From Myxococcales bacterium (lineage in GTDB: Bacteria > Myxococcota_A > Polyangia > Palsa-1104 > JAEUJZ01): a DNA stretch of 64,000 nt. The notes beneath the pieces were generated by a model that was not told the DNA's origin, searched no databases, and worked only from the letters and a program-made list of their open reading frames with translations. Within the stretch, counting starts at the first letter, position 1, and every line of letters begins with the position of its first letter. Location: positions 1 to 64,000 of the forward strand of contig JAEUKA010000111.1 in assembly GCA_016794465.1 (NCBI GenBank), in the 5' to 3' direction. Of this stretch, positions 8,836 through 17,988 are shown one piece after another. A program made the translations under genes and the position numbers.

Positions 8836-9638
8836 TGATTGCCTCCGCTTGCTTTCGGGGTGCCGCTGGGGATGGGGCTGACGCCGCTCGATGGCGAGGG
8901 CGGGCTGCTGGGGGCCGGACTTACTGCCATGCCGGGCAGGAGCGGCAGAAACTGCTTGTATTCGGGCATCTGCGCGATCTTGGCCTCGAACTCGGGATAC
9001 TTGCGGCGGGTCACCTGCTTCTGCATCTCGGCGATCGAGCTGTGGGGAATCTTCTTCGACACCATGTTGATGATGCTCGACGGCAGCGAGCCCCCGGGGT
9101 CGGCGTGAACCTGATACTCGACGCGGGTCCACTTGCCACCGTTCGAGGGCCACAGATACCAGTGCCCGCACAGGTGCGGCATTCGCACCACGCCCTTCTG
9201 CGGCGGCCAGGCGGGATGCTCGGTCGAGTTCATCTCGACCCGGACCATCTTGGCCTTCACATCGACGGTGGTGACCGCGTGAATGACCGAGTCGCGATCC
9301 GATACCGGCCAGGGCGCGCCGGTGCGGCTGTAGAAGGTCTGCTCGCGGTCGCCGTTGCGCGAAATCAGGGTCTGCGCGACCGCTTCTTTCATCCACTCCA
9401 GGCGATGTTCGGCATCGTCCAGCACGGCGAGCACAGACGAAATCGGCGCTTCGATCATGCCGGTGCCTTGAAACTCGTGCAGCGGCGAGCCGGCCACGGT
9501 GCGGCGATGGACCTCGATCCCGCCGTCGTTGCGAACCATCTCCCACGGCCCAGCGGCGCCATGCTCAAACGCCATCACCGGCGACAGGTAGCCCAGCAAG
9601 GTCAGCCCCAACAGTCCCAAAACAGTACGACGCTTCAT
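8832..9638 (-). CDS. START/SRPBCC-domain exported protein
   Basis: A 268-residue protein with a signal sequence (MKRRTVLGLLGLTLLGYLSPVMA) and a START-like lipid-binding fold. Recognisable stretches are the start of the domain (GGIEVHRRTVAGSPLHEFQG), PWPVSDRDSV and VEYQVHADPGGSLPSSIIN near the C-terminal helix. It ends in a Pro/Ser/Gly-rich tail. It presumably binds a hydrophobic ligand; the ligand is unknown. It overlaps the epimerase gene by GTGA and follows the aminopeptidase gene by 30 bases, so the three look co-transcribed. A paralogue with the same SDRD and DPGGS(L/V)PS motifs lies at 58631-59359. Confidence 0.82.
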   Translation of the reverse strand: MKRRTVLGLLGLTLLGYLSPVMAFEHGAAGPWEMVRNDGGIEVHRRTVAGSPLHEFQGTGMIEAPISSVLAVLDDAEHRLEWMKEAVAQTLISRNGDREQTFYSRTGAPWPVSDRDSVIHAVTTVDVKAKMVRVEMNSTEHPAWPPQKGVVRMPHLCGHWYLWPSNGGKWTRVEYQVHADPGGSLPSSIINMVSKKIPHSSIAEMQKQVTRRKYPEFEAKIAQMPEYKQFLPLLPGMAVSPAPSSPPSPSSGVSPIPSGTPKASGGNQ

Positions 9639-9668
9639 GTGAGTCTCCAGATAGACGCAGAGCCAACG

Positions 9669-10997
9669 CTACACCAGCAGGGTGACGCCGCTGCCCACGA
9701 GCTTGAGGACTTCGTCGATCCGCTTGGGCAGCTCGGCGGTCAAGACCTCGTGGCCGGTCTGGGTCACCAGGATGTCGTCTTCAATGCGGATGCCGATGCC
9801 TTGCCAGTCGGGGCCGAGCGGATCGTCAGGCTGGACGTACAGTCCTGGCTCGATGGTAAACACCATTCCCGGCTGGAGCCGCTGCGGCTGGTCGTCGGGG
9901 AAGTAGCGACCGACATCGTGAACATCGAGCCCGAGGAAGTGGCTCGCGCGATGCGGAAAGAAGCGACGGAGCGCGCCACTCTCGACGGCACTGGCCGGAT
10001 CACCGCTGAGCAGCCCAATTGCACACAGTCCTTGGGCCAGGCGGTGGCAGATGAGGGTGTAGATTTCCTCGATGGTGGCACCGGGGCGGGCGACGGATAT
10101 CGCAGCCAGCTGGGCGTCGAGCACGATCTCGTACAGCTGCTGCTGCTCGCGGGTGAAGACGGGCTTTTGGCCGGGCGCGGGAATGGGGTAAGCGCGGGTG
10201 ACATCGCCGGTGAAGCCGGCCAGCTCGCAGCCCGCATCGACGAGGAGGACCTGCCCCGGCTGGAGCTGCTGGTCGCAGTCGACGTAGTGAAGGACGGTGG
10301 CGCTCTTGCCGGCGGCGATGATGCTCTGATAGCCGGGCAGGCCGTTGCGGCGACGGAAGCCGTAGTCGACCAGCGCTTCGATCTCATATTCGTACTTGCC
10401 GGCGGTGCAGGCGCGCATTGCCAGCAGGTGGGCCTCGACGGTGACCGCGCACGAGCGACGCATGTTGAGGATCGCCGCCTCGTCTTTGACCAGCCGCAGC
10501 TCGTGGAGGGTTGCCCCCAGGTCGACAATCCGTCGAGGAGCCCGTCCGCCGTTGCGCTCGTTGCGACGCAGCCGCGCGATGACCCGTCCGACCAGCTCGT
10601 CGTGCTCGGGTCGGTCGCCGATCAGCATGTGGACTTCTTCGCAGCCGTCGAGCAGCTCATACAGCCGACGCTCCAGCTCGCGAATGTCGAACGCTTGGTC
10701 GGCGCCGTACAGCTCGGTCGCGCCTTCGAGTCCCGCCCGTCGCCCCGCCCAGATCTCCGCCTGCCGGTCACGCGGTCGCACCAAAAGGGTAAAGCGCTTG
10801 TCCTTGCCCGGCGTCAGCACTGCCACCGTCTCGGGCTCACTCAGGTCGGTCAGAAACAGCAGATCCGACGACTGGCGAAAGCGGTGGGCGTTGTCGGCGT
10901 TGCGACGCTCTTCACGCGATCCAAACAGCACCGCGCAGGCGGTACGCGGCAGTCGTTCCATCAGGGCCGCACGTCGAGAAGCACAAGCAGCAAGCAT
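9669..10997 (-). CDS. pepP: Xaa-Pro aminopeptidase (M24B)
   Basis: A 442-residue dinuclear metallopeptidase that removes an N-terminal residue preceding proline. The N-terminal creatinase-like domain (about 1-160) contains the aminopeptidase P start ALMERLPRTACAVLFGS. The pita-bread catalytic domain carries the five metal ligands: Asp254 (LLVDAGCE), Asp265 (GDVTRAYP), His353 (HFLGLDVHDVG), Glu383 (FTIEPGLYV) and Glu406 (IRIEDDILVT). Length and ligand spacing match Escherichia coli PepP. It lies 53 bases downstream of the amylase gene and 30 bases upstream of the START gene. Confidence 0.93.
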   Translation of the reverse strand: MLAACASRRAALMERLPRTACAVLFGSREERRNADNAHRFRQSSDLLFLTDLSEPETVAVLTPGKDKRFTLLVRPRDRQAEIWAGRRAGLEGATELYGADQAFDIRELERRLYELLDGCEEVHMLIGDRPEHDELVGRVIARLRRNERNGGRAPRRIVDLGATLHELRLVKDEAAILNMRRSCAVTVEAHLLAMRACTAGKYEYEIEALVDYGFRRRNGLPGYQSIIAAGKSATVLHYVDCDQQLQPGQVLLVDAGCELAGFTGDVTRAYPIPAPGQKPVFTREQQQLYEIVLDAQLAAISVARPGATIEEIYTLICHRLAQGLCAIGLLSGDPASAVESGALRRFFPHRASHFLGLDVHDVGRYFPDDQPQRLQPGMVFTIEPGLYVQPDDPLGPDWQGIGIRIEDDILVTQTGHEVLTAELPKRIDEVLKLVGSGVTLLV

Positions 10998-11050
10998 CGT
11001 TTGTCCTTGAGGCTACCTTACCCGCAAAGGCCGTGGCAGAACCGCTCGCG

Positions 11051-13393
11051 TTACTTTTGCGACAGCACCACGCCACCGCGCGCAGGCACCGTCACCGACA
11101 GTCGCCCACCGGCTGCCGGCACCGCCAGCGTGCTTCCTGTGAGCTGATCGGTCAGCGTCGCTCCAGCGGTCCAGCCCAGCTCGCTGGGAATCGGCACCGA
11201 GGCCACCATCGGCGTCGCCAGTCGATTCAGCACCACCAGCGCTCCCTGCGTCGGATCGGCGTCGGGCCGGGCATACGCGTACAGATCTTCCGACAGCAGC
11301 GCCGTCACCAGCTTGCCTCGCCGTAGTCCGCGCAAGCGCTGGCGCGCTTTCAGCAGCTGACTCATCCGGTCAAGCTGCGCCTTTTCGCGTGGCGACAGCT
11401 GGCTTGCGAGTCGCATCAGGTGCCGGTTGTCGGGATCACCGCCGCCAAACTCGCCGTACTCGTCGCCGTAATAGAGCAGTGGCATCCCCGGCATCGTGAA
11501 CACCGTCAGCGTACCCAGCCACTGGCGATCGTACGGCTCGTCGCTGATCGGTGGCTGCGGCAGGTTTTCCCACTTGTTATTGGCAATGTTGCGGTCCCAC
11601 GTCGAGCCTGGCGTCGGGTCACGGTACGTGCTCATCGACACAAAGCGCGAGGTGTCGTGGCTGCCGAGGTAGGTCACCATCGTACTGCCCGCAAACTTAT
11701 CGAGGCTGGCGTGGGTCCAGTAGTCAAGGTGCAGAAAGCGCTTCTCGTCGTAGGCAAAGATTCGGTAGGCGGTCGCGTGATGCCACACAAAGTCAAACTG
11801 CCCGTCGAGCCCGAGCGGCCCCATGTAGCGCTTGATGGTGTCGTACTCGCTCTGGTTGGTGGCGATGTCGCCGTCGCGCCAGCCCATTGCCGTCTCGCCG
11901 AGGAGGTAATAGCGCGTGCCGGCCTGCTCGAAGCGCTCGCGGACCCGGGCGGTCAGGTTGAAAATAGCGGCGTCCTCGACGTGCTTGACCGCATCGACGC
12001 GCAGTCCGTCGAGGTCGAAGTGCTCCAGCCACCACAGCGTGTCGGCGATGAACTGCTCCGAGGCGTCGCTCTGCGTCCAGTCAATGTCGGGCATGTAGGG
12101 CGCAAACAGACAAGAGAGCCGCTTGTCGGTCCAGTCGCAGCCCGCCGTACCACAGGTGCAGCCGGTGCGGAACCAGCCGCGCTTTTGCGGATCTTGAAAG
12201 TACTCGTGCTGCTCGTGGACATGGTTGAGGACAGCGTCCATCAGCACCCGAATGCCGTGTCGGTGGGCCGCTTGCACCAGCTTTTGCAGCGCCTCGTCCC
12301 CGCCGATGCGATCGTCGACCTTGCGCGCCTGCACCGGCCAGTAGCCGTGATACGCCGCGACGCTGACTTTGCCGCTCTGGTCGAGGTGCGCCGACGCTGG
12401 CTGGGTATAAAACGGGCTCAGCCACAGCGCCCGAATGCCCAGGCGGTCAAAGTAGCCGTCCTCGATCTTTTGGGTCACACCTTGGAGGTCGCCGCCGCGA
12501 AAGTTGGCCTCGGGAAGAACCATCGGCAGCTGCCCGGGATTTTTGCCATCCCCGTCGATAAAACGGTCAGTCATCGCCATATACAGCGGCGTATCGGACC
12601 ACTTGAACGGCTCGGCCTCGATCCACAGCGGCAGCAGCAGCGACTCGCCTTCCTTACCACCCGCCGTCGGAGTCAGTGTCAAAAGATACTTGCCGTCGGT
12701 CAGGTTCCGCAGGTGCAGCTCGGCGCTCTGGCGATCTTGAGCCAGCTTCAGCTCGACCGAGGACAGCGTCGGCAGCGGTGCTCCAGGGATGGTGTCGGGA
12801 CGGCGAATCGTTGCCCGCAGCTGACAGACTCCCGGTACGGTGCTGTGCGACGGCGAGCGGACCTTAATCGTCGCGGACACTTCGCCCTGTCCGGCGGCGC
12901 TGCGGCTGGTGCGGAGGGTGCCCTCTGCGACGCTGAGCCCGACCCGGAAGCAGCTTGGGACCCGCAAGCCCGAGTTTTCGACTCCGCCGACGTACTTGCG
13001 ATAGGGATTTTGGCCGTCGAGCTGCCAGTTTGCGCCGTCCTCGACGATCTTGTAGCCGTAGGTCCCGGGCGGTAGGTTGAGGCTGATGCTGTAGGCGCCG
13101 CTGCCGTCGGGGCCGCTCAAGGTCTGGGCGGTCGGGCTCCAGCCGTTCCACTCGCCGGCAATGGCGACGGAGCGCGGACTTCGCAAGGGTGTGTAGCGGA
13201 CCGTCACCGGGCAGGTCGCCGTTGCATCAGGCTCGACGAGCACCGCACACGGACCGTCTTTGGGCAGGACCTCCCCGAGATCGCCATCCTCAGTTCCGAG
13301 ATCAGCGCCGGTGTCGTGAGGTGAGCTACAAGCGAGCAGGGCGGCGGCGAGCGTTGCCAGTGGCCAGTGACAGAGCGGTCGGGGACGAGACAT
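11051..13393 (-). CDS. GH13 alpha-amylase-family lipoprotein
   Basis: A 780-residue glycoside hydrolase predicted to cleave alpha-glucans outside the cytoplasm. A lipobox (ATLAAALLACSS) starts from ATG 13393; the open frame extends to 13600 but that part lies inside the upstream gene. An N-terminal E-set/CBM48-like domain (SVAIAGEWNGWSP, GTYGYKIVEDG) is followed by the catalytic barrel. The four GH13 regions are visible: I DAVLNHV (near residue 386), II GLRVDAVKH with the nucleophile Asp (near 466), III LLGETAMG with the acid/base Glu (near 499), and IV GSHDTSRF (near 576). A C-terminal beta domain ends VPARGGVVLSQK. A possible starch-binding lipoprotein lies two genes upstream, supporting a glucan role. 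Confidence 0.92.
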   Translation of the reverse strand: MSRPRPLCHWPLATLAAALLACSSPHDTGADLGTEDGDLGEVLPKDGPCAVLVEPDATATCPVTVRYTPLRSPRSVAIAGEWNGWSPTAQTLSGPDGSGAYSISLNLPPGTYGYKIVEDGANWQLDGQNPYRKYVGGVENSGLRVPSCFRVGLSVAEGTLRTSRSAAGQGEVSATIKVRSPSHSTVPGVCQLRATIRRPDTIPGAPLPTLSSVELKLAQDRQSAELHLRNLTDGKYLLTLTPTAGGKEGESLLLPLWIEAEPFKWSDTPLYMAMTDRFIDGDGKNPGQLPMVLPEANFRGGDLQGVTQKIEDGYFDRLGIRALWLSPFYTQPASAHLDQSGKVSVAAYHGYWPVQARKVDDRIGGDEALQKLVQAAHRHGIRVLMDAVLNHVHEQHEYFQDPQKRGWFRTGCTCGTAGCDWTDKRLSCLFAPYMPDIDWTQSDASEQFIADTLWWLEHFDLDGLRVDAVKHVEDAAIFNLTARVRERFEQAGTRYYLLGETAMGWRDGDIATNQSEYDTIKRYMGPLGLDGQFDFVWHHATAYRIFAYDEKRFLHLDYWTHASLDKFAGSTMVTYLGSHDTSRFVSMSTYRDPTPGSTWDRNIANNKWENLPQPPISDEPYDRQWLGTLTVFTMPGMPLLYYGDEYGEFGGGDPDNRHLMRLASQLSPREKAQLDRMSQLLKARQRLRGLRRGKLVTALLSEDLYAYARPDADPTQGALVVLNRLATPMVASVPIPSELGWTAGATLTDQLTGSTLAVPAAGGRLSVTVPARGGVVLSQK

Positions 13394-13433
13394 TGGGCAG
13401 GCTCCTGTGGCGAAAGGCGTGACGTGGGGTCGC

Positions 13434-16220
13434 TTAGCGCGGTGGTCCCGGCTGCGGTGGTGAGATCGGCTGCTGCTGAGGCTTGCTCGGCTGCGGCGGC
13501 TGCTGATTCGGCAGATTTGGTTGATTTGGCTGCTGATTCGGCTGATTTGGCTGCTGATTTGTTGGACTGGTCCCGGGCGCCGGCTTCTCGGGCTGCGCAT
13601 AACCCCAGTCGCGCATCACCGTCGCGACCTCGCTCTGCGTCGAGCTTCCACCGCGTGACAGGCTGGTCGCAATTGCCCCGGGACTGGGCTGATCGCGCCA
13701 CAACAGGACCTCGCCCCGCTCGCCGAGCACCGGTGGATAGGCCGCAAACAGCCGCCCGAGGATCGGGCCTTGCAGCGTCAGCGTCAGCGGATCTTGACTG
13801 TCTTTCGCCGTGCCAAACCCATCGGGCGCAGCCTCGGCTGGCCGTGACGGCGGCGCGCTCTGATCGAGCAGCGGCAGACTGTACGGTCCAAGCAGCAGCT
13901 GTTCTTTGGCGAGCGGCAGTCCATCGAGCGTCAGCTGCAGCTCCAGCTTGGCGTCGGGATCGATGTGTACGTCGAGCTGTCCACCCGGTCGCAGCAGCAC
14001 TTCCAGCTGTCCGGGCCGCAGCGGCGTGACTTCACCGTCGCGGACACCGGCCACCGCGAGCTGCAGATCGCTGCTCATCAGGATGCCGTGCAGCTGCCGA
14101 CTTGTTGGACTGGGTGCCAGTGCCAGGTGCGTCAGCGGGATCTTGGCGTCGGGCAAGCGCGGAGCGTGACGAGTGAACAGCTCCCGCATCGTCCGCAGCG
14201 TCTGGTCGGTCAGCGGCGCCCGTGGCCCGAGCAGCAGGTTGCGATGCTGCTGCGGATCACTTCCCAGGTCGTACAGCTCCTCGGGCATCTGAAACAGAGT
14301 GGTCGCGGCTTCCAGCGGCTTCAGGCGCGGATCGCTCCGTCGCAGATACAGGTAACCCATTGAGCGCAGCGCCCGCACATTCTGTCCCTCGACGAACGCC
14401 GGTCGCTCCAGCGGCTCTTTCACCCCTTGCAGCAGCGGCACCAGGCTCTGGCCTTGCTGAAGATGTCCACTCGGCAGCTGGGCGCGCTTGTCCCACAGCC
14501 CCAGCGACTCCAGCACCGTCGGCGCCACGTCGAACAGCCGCACCTGATTGGTCACCGTGACCCCGGCTGGCAGTCGTCCCGGCATCGCCAAGATCATCGG
14601 CACCCGCAGGATCTCGTCATACGCCGACCAGCCGTGGTGATAGAGCGTCGGCTGCTTGAGCGCGAGTACGAAGTGGTTGTGATGAACATCGAACACTTCG
14701 CCGTGATCTCCGACGATGACCACCAGCGTGCGCGCGCCGAGTCCCTGCCGCTCGACCTCCGCCAGCACTTCTGCGATTTGGGCGTCGGCATACGCAGCCT
14801 CGGCCAGATACGATCGAGCCTGCGTCTCCGATGGCGACGGCGGGCTCCCGGTGGCACGACCGGCCATGTAGGCAGCCTGCTCACCCGAGGTCTTCGGCAG
14901 ATAGCCCGGCGGCGGCGAGTACGGCCAGTGCGGCGCGTCGTAATGCAGCTGCAAAAAAAACGAGCGCTCGCGATTTTCCTGTAGGTACTGCAGCGCCGCT
15001 CGCGTGATCGCCGGCGAGTCGAGCACTGGATGGCGGACATCGGCGACCTCATCGAAGCCCAGCGACAGCCCGATCTGCGGATAGCCGAGCAGAAAGAAGT
15101 TGTTGCCGATGGCCGTCACCTTCATCCCCGATTCCCGCAGCACACGCGGCAGCAGCTTGCGGTCGAGCGCATAGAAGCGCTGGCGGTCGCGCTCCTTGGG
15201 AATCATGTCTTCGGCGTTCTGGCCCACCGCCGACGGCAAGTCTCCACCGAGCAGTGACAGCAGCGCCGGCCTGGTCCAGGTCGCCGACGTGATCGCTTGC
15301 TCGAACCGCGCGCCTTTTTGGGCAAACTTTTGCACTTCCGGCATTGCCGAAAGCGCATCGGCCCGCAGCGTATCGACGATGATCAGCAGCAGGTTGGGAG
15401 CAGCAGCGCCCATTCCCAGCGCCCACAGCTCGGGGTTGCCAATCACCGGCACTCCCAGCGGCACTCCGTCGCTCTGCGCGCACAGCGAGAGCTCATGCTG
15501 GGTATTTGGCGGCTCATTCAGCACCCCGCTCACCGGCACATCGAAGCGCTGCCAGCGATTGGCGGACTTTTGGCGCTCGTGAAAGATGCTGCGACCATCC
15601 AGCCGCAGCGACAGCTCGACCGGAGCCTTGCCCATCTCGGACTTTCGCGGCAGCAGCGCACTGTGAAAGCTGAGCTGGCCCCGGGGCGGCAGCGCCATGC
15701 GAAAGCGATAACAGCTGGGCGACGGAAGCAGCAGCGACAGCTTCGACTCATAGACGCCGCGATAGCGATTCCACACCGGATCAAAGCGTGGCGGCGCCGT
15801 CGCCTCACTGGCGGGCTCGGGATAGGTTTCGACGTTGGGCAGCCCGATTGCGACTTCCAGCACCCGCAGCGCGGTATCGCCACGTAGGCCACTGTAGGGA
15901 CTGACCAGCTTGTACGGCGTATCGAGGCTCGCCAAGATCGGTGTCAGGCTCGGCGCAGACAGCTCAGCGACGCCCGCCAGATCCGTCAGTCGCGCCCACA
16001 GCTTGTCTCCCGGCGGCGCAGTCACGGGCGGCAGTCGAGGCGACTCGGGCTTCGGACGAGACTTGATCTCGCGGCCGGGCTCCGCAGTGCCCAGCGACGA
16101 TGGCGGCTGGACCGATGGGTTGCACGCGGCCAGACCGAGCCCAGCACAAAGCGACACCCCGACGAGCAGGTGACTCCGCTTTGTGGCCACTTGGGCTGGC
16201 TGCCTTGGAACCGAGGACAT
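13434..16220 (-). CDS. sulfatase-like (alkaline phosphatase superfamily) lipoprotein
   Basis: A 928-residue exported lipoprotein (lipobox GLGLAAC) starting at ATG 16220; the frame extends to 16265. The first 280 residues form a beta-rich unknown domain. The sulfatase fold begins at NLLLIIVDTLRADALS with the metal-binding Asp, and continues to VIVGDHGEVF with the second Asp-His pair. At the nucleophile position the motif is SATWTRPAL, so Thr replaces the formylglycine-forming Cys/Ser. A classical sulfatase is therefore unlikely, and a phosphoglycerol-transferase or phosphodiesterase activity is possible. The tail is low-complexity Asn/Gln/Pro repeats over about 45 residues. It lies between the amylase and the CBM21-like lipoprotein on the same strand. 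Confidence 0.8.
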   Translation of the reverse strand: MSSVPRQPAQVATKRSHLLVGVSLCAGLGLAACNPSVQPPSSLGTAEPGREIKSRPKPESPRLPPVTAPPGDKLWARLTDLAGVAELSAPSLTPILASLDTPYKLVSPYSGLRGDTALRVLEVAIGLPNVETYPEPASEATAPPRFDPVWNRYRGVYESKLSLLLPSPSCYRFRMALPPRGQLSFHSALLPRKSEMGKAPVELSLRLDGRSIFHERQKSANRWQRFDVPVSGVLNEPPNTQHELSLCAQSDGVPLGVPVIGNPELWALGMGAAAPNLLLIIVDTLRADALSAMPEVQKFAQKGARFEQAITSATWTRPALLSLLGGDLPSAVGQNAEDMIPKERDRQRFYALDRKLLPRVLRESGMKVTAIGNNFFLLGYPQIGLSLGFDEVADVRHPVLDSPAITRAALQYLQENRERSFFLQLHYDAPHWPYSPPPGYLPKTSGEQAAYMAGRATGSPPSPSETQARSYLAEAAYADAQIAEVLAEVERQGLGARTLVVIVGDHGEVFDVHHNHFVLALKQPTLYHHGWSAYDEILRVPMILAMPGRLPAGVTVTNQVRLFDVAPTVLESLGLWDKRAQLPSGHLQQGQSLVPLLQGVKEPLERPAFVEGQNVRALRSMGYLYLRRSDPRLKPLEAATTLFQMPEELYDLGSDPQQHRNLLLGPRAPLTDQTLRTMRELFTRHAPRLPDAKIPLTHLALAPSPTSRQLHGILMSSDLQLAVAGVRDGEVTPLRPGQLEVLLRPGGQLDVHIDPDAKLELQLTLDGLPLAKEQLLLGPYSLPLLDQSAPPSRPAEAAPDGFGTAKDSQDPLTLTLQGPILGRLFAAYPPVLGERGEVLLWRDQPSPGAIATSLSRGGSSTQSEVATVMRDWGYAQPEKPAPGTSPTNQQPNQPNQQPNQPNLPNQQPPQPSKPQQQPISPPQPGPPR

Positions 16221-16310
16221 GACGACGGCAGATAGTTCCACAGATTTGGGAAGCTGGCAGCGCAAATAAGCCCGCTCGTGCAGCTCCCGGTTCGGCTACA
16301 GCTTGGGCTC

Positions 16311-17249
16311 CTACAGCTTGCTGAGGCCACCTGCGAGCGAAAACTCAGCCGGGGAAACGCCGCCGCCGGTGCCGTGACGGTAGATCAGCTTGTACTGAAA
16401 CGACGCGAAGCTGCCCGGGAGATCGAGGTCGACCTCCCAGCGCTCGAAGTCTTGGTCGATATCAGACTTCCAGGACAGCTGATTTTTGCTGCCGGCTGCG
16501 CCCATCGCCAGATCTTTCCAGGTGACGCCGCCGTCGGTGGAATAGGTCAGCTTGAGCACTTTGTCGAAGTCGAGATCCTGCACCACAAACGCGAGGCTGC
16601 CTTTGACGCCGGCTGAGTCGAAGCGCGCGGTGGTGGCGGCGTAGTCTTGGGCCAGGGTCTGCCGGTCGCTGTCGCGCCAGGCAATTGCGTACCGCTGACC
16701 GCCGTTGTCGTCGAAGAAGGTGCTGCCCGCGCCGGTTTCGTACCAGCCGGTAAACAGGAAGGTGCCGCGAAATGAGTCGCTCTTGACCGGGATGTGCCAT
16801 TCCTCGTAGCCGTCGCCGTGGGTGGCAAAGTAGCTGCCGACAGCGGTGATTGGATCGGTGCGGCCTGCCTCGCGATAGACGACTCCGACGCGCTTTTTTG
16901 ACAGATCGGCACCGAGGGCGGGCCTCACGCGCAGCTTGATGAAGACGGTCATGGAGCGGCAGCCGAAGCGGCTGTTGCAGGCGCTGCTGTCGCGCCAAAA
17001 CTCTTGGTAGTACTGGACCTGCGACGTGTCGCGGATGCCGCGTGACTGCACCCAGTCGGCCTGGCCGTACGCGATGACGCCTTGGCTCAGCTCGTCGATG
17101 GGTGGGGCGCCGGGATCGCAGCCGGGGACAAGCCCGCAAGCGGTGGCGATGAGCGAGCCAAAAGCGAAGGTGCGGGCGACGGGGTTGGAGGTCGAAGCCA
17201 GGGCGGCTTCAATGGACTGGGTGAACGTGCGGCGGGTGGGAGCTCTCAT
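16311..17249 (-). CDS. exported protein with CBM21-like carbohydrate-binding domain
   Basis: A 312-residue protein from ATG 17249 with a signal and possible lipobox (CGLVPGC). The open frame runs to 17540 but the upstream part lacks a signal sequence. The middle contains VFIKLRVRPALGADLSKKRVGVVYR, then GDGYEEWHIPV, then FFDDNGGQRYAIAW. This order (framework strand, Phe/Tyr-Glu-Glu-Trp-His, DDNGG-x-x-Y) resembles CBM21 starch/glycogen-binding domains. A second beta-domain follows (LTYSTDGGVTWKDLAMG). Position next to a GH13 lipoprotein fits glucan binding. The call rests on motif memory only. The last codons and stop (CAAGCTGTAG) are duplicated 15 bases downstream. Confidence 0.6.
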   Translation of the reverse strand: MRAPTRRTFTQSIEAALASTSNPVARTFAFGSLIATACGLVPGCDPGAPPIDELSQGVIAYGQADWVQSRGIRDTSQVQYYQEFWRDSSACNSRFGCRSMTVFIKLRVRPALGADLSKKRVGVVYREAGRTDPITAVGSYFATHGDGYEEWHIPVKSDSFRGTFLFTGWYETGAGSTFFDDNGGQRYAIAWRDSDRQTLAQDYAATTARFDSAGVKGSLAFVVQDLDFDKVLKLTYSTDGGVTWKDLAMGAAGSKNQLSWKSDIDQDFERWEVDLDLPGSFASFQYKLIYRHGTGGGVSPAEFSLAGGLSKL

Positions 17250-17358
17250 GGCGGGCGTTCTATAGCAGCTGACCGGACTGCGCAAGCCCTGTGTGACCGG
17301 GCCGAGCCCTGCGCAGGCACCCCGTCGAGTCGCGATCCCAGGTACAATCAGGGGCTGC

Positions 17359-17925
17359 ATGCGCTTACAGCTCGCGGTGGTGGAACCGGCAGCCGACCCG
17401 CTTACCGAAGCGGGTGATGCGGAGACGCGAAAGTTCGTCATGCCCGAGGCGCTCGCCCATCGACTCGAGGTGCTGACCGGCGGCTGGGATTCGATCGGTG
17501 ACTTGGAAGGGATGCGGACCTTGGTGGCCCGGCGCGCCAAGCTGGAGCTGCGGTTGGGTCCACTGCTCGTGCAGCCTCCAGCGGGGGAAGAGCTGCGGCT
17601 GCGGGCACTGCTGGCGACGGGACTGACGGCCTCGCAGCGACTGCACGAAGTGATCGAAAAGCAGCTGCAGAGCGCGGTGGGCTGGCCGATGCGGCTGTTG
17701 CGGGCCTCGGTGGTGACCCGGTCGCAGTGGCGAGACGGTGAGACAGAGCATCGCTGGCTCGCGAGCTATCGCTTCTTCGAGCACAGTGGCGAGGCGCTGC
17801 TGCGTGTCGGTCAAGAGTCGCTCCTTCGCTCACACCGCGACGAGCTGCTGGCCTTGCTTGGGAGCGGCTGGCCGCGCTGGTCACCACCGTCGGGGGTCGC
17901 TGTCCTGTCCGAGCTGTGGCAGTAG
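17359..17925 (+). CDS. unknown protein
   Basis: A 188-residue protein from ATG 17359 (MRLQLAVVEPAADPL); the frame extends to 17293. It is rich in Leu, Arg, Glu and Trp, with a predicted helical segment at LRLRALLATGLTASQRLHEVIEKQL and a beta-like WLASYRFFEHSGEALLRVGQ. No signal peptide, membrane helix or known motif was seen. It is divergent from the CBM21-like gene by about 110 bases that must hold both promoters. Coding-like GC at third positions over the whole frame and a clean stop support a real gene. Confidence 0.6.
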   Translation: MRLQLAVVEPAADPLTEAGDAETRKFVMPEALAHRLEVLTGGWDSIGDLEGMRTLVARRAKLELRLGPLLVQPPAGEELRLRALLATGLTASQRLHEVIEKQLQSAVGWPMRLLRASVVTRSQWRDGETEHRWLASYRFFEHSGEALLRVGQESLLRSHRDELLALLGSGWPRWSPPSGVAVLSELWQ

Positions 17926-17988
17926 CCTTTCTGCACTCGCCGCGCATCCCCCTTCCGTCCAAGCCGCTTCTTTCTCTATGATTGTTAA

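Noticed and set aside
8214-11147. 977-residue plus-strand open frame
   Set aside because: It is antisense to the epimerase, START and aminopeptidase genes, all with clear motifs. Its translation is Arg/Pro/Gln/Ser-rich with no domain, typical of GC-rich shadow frames.
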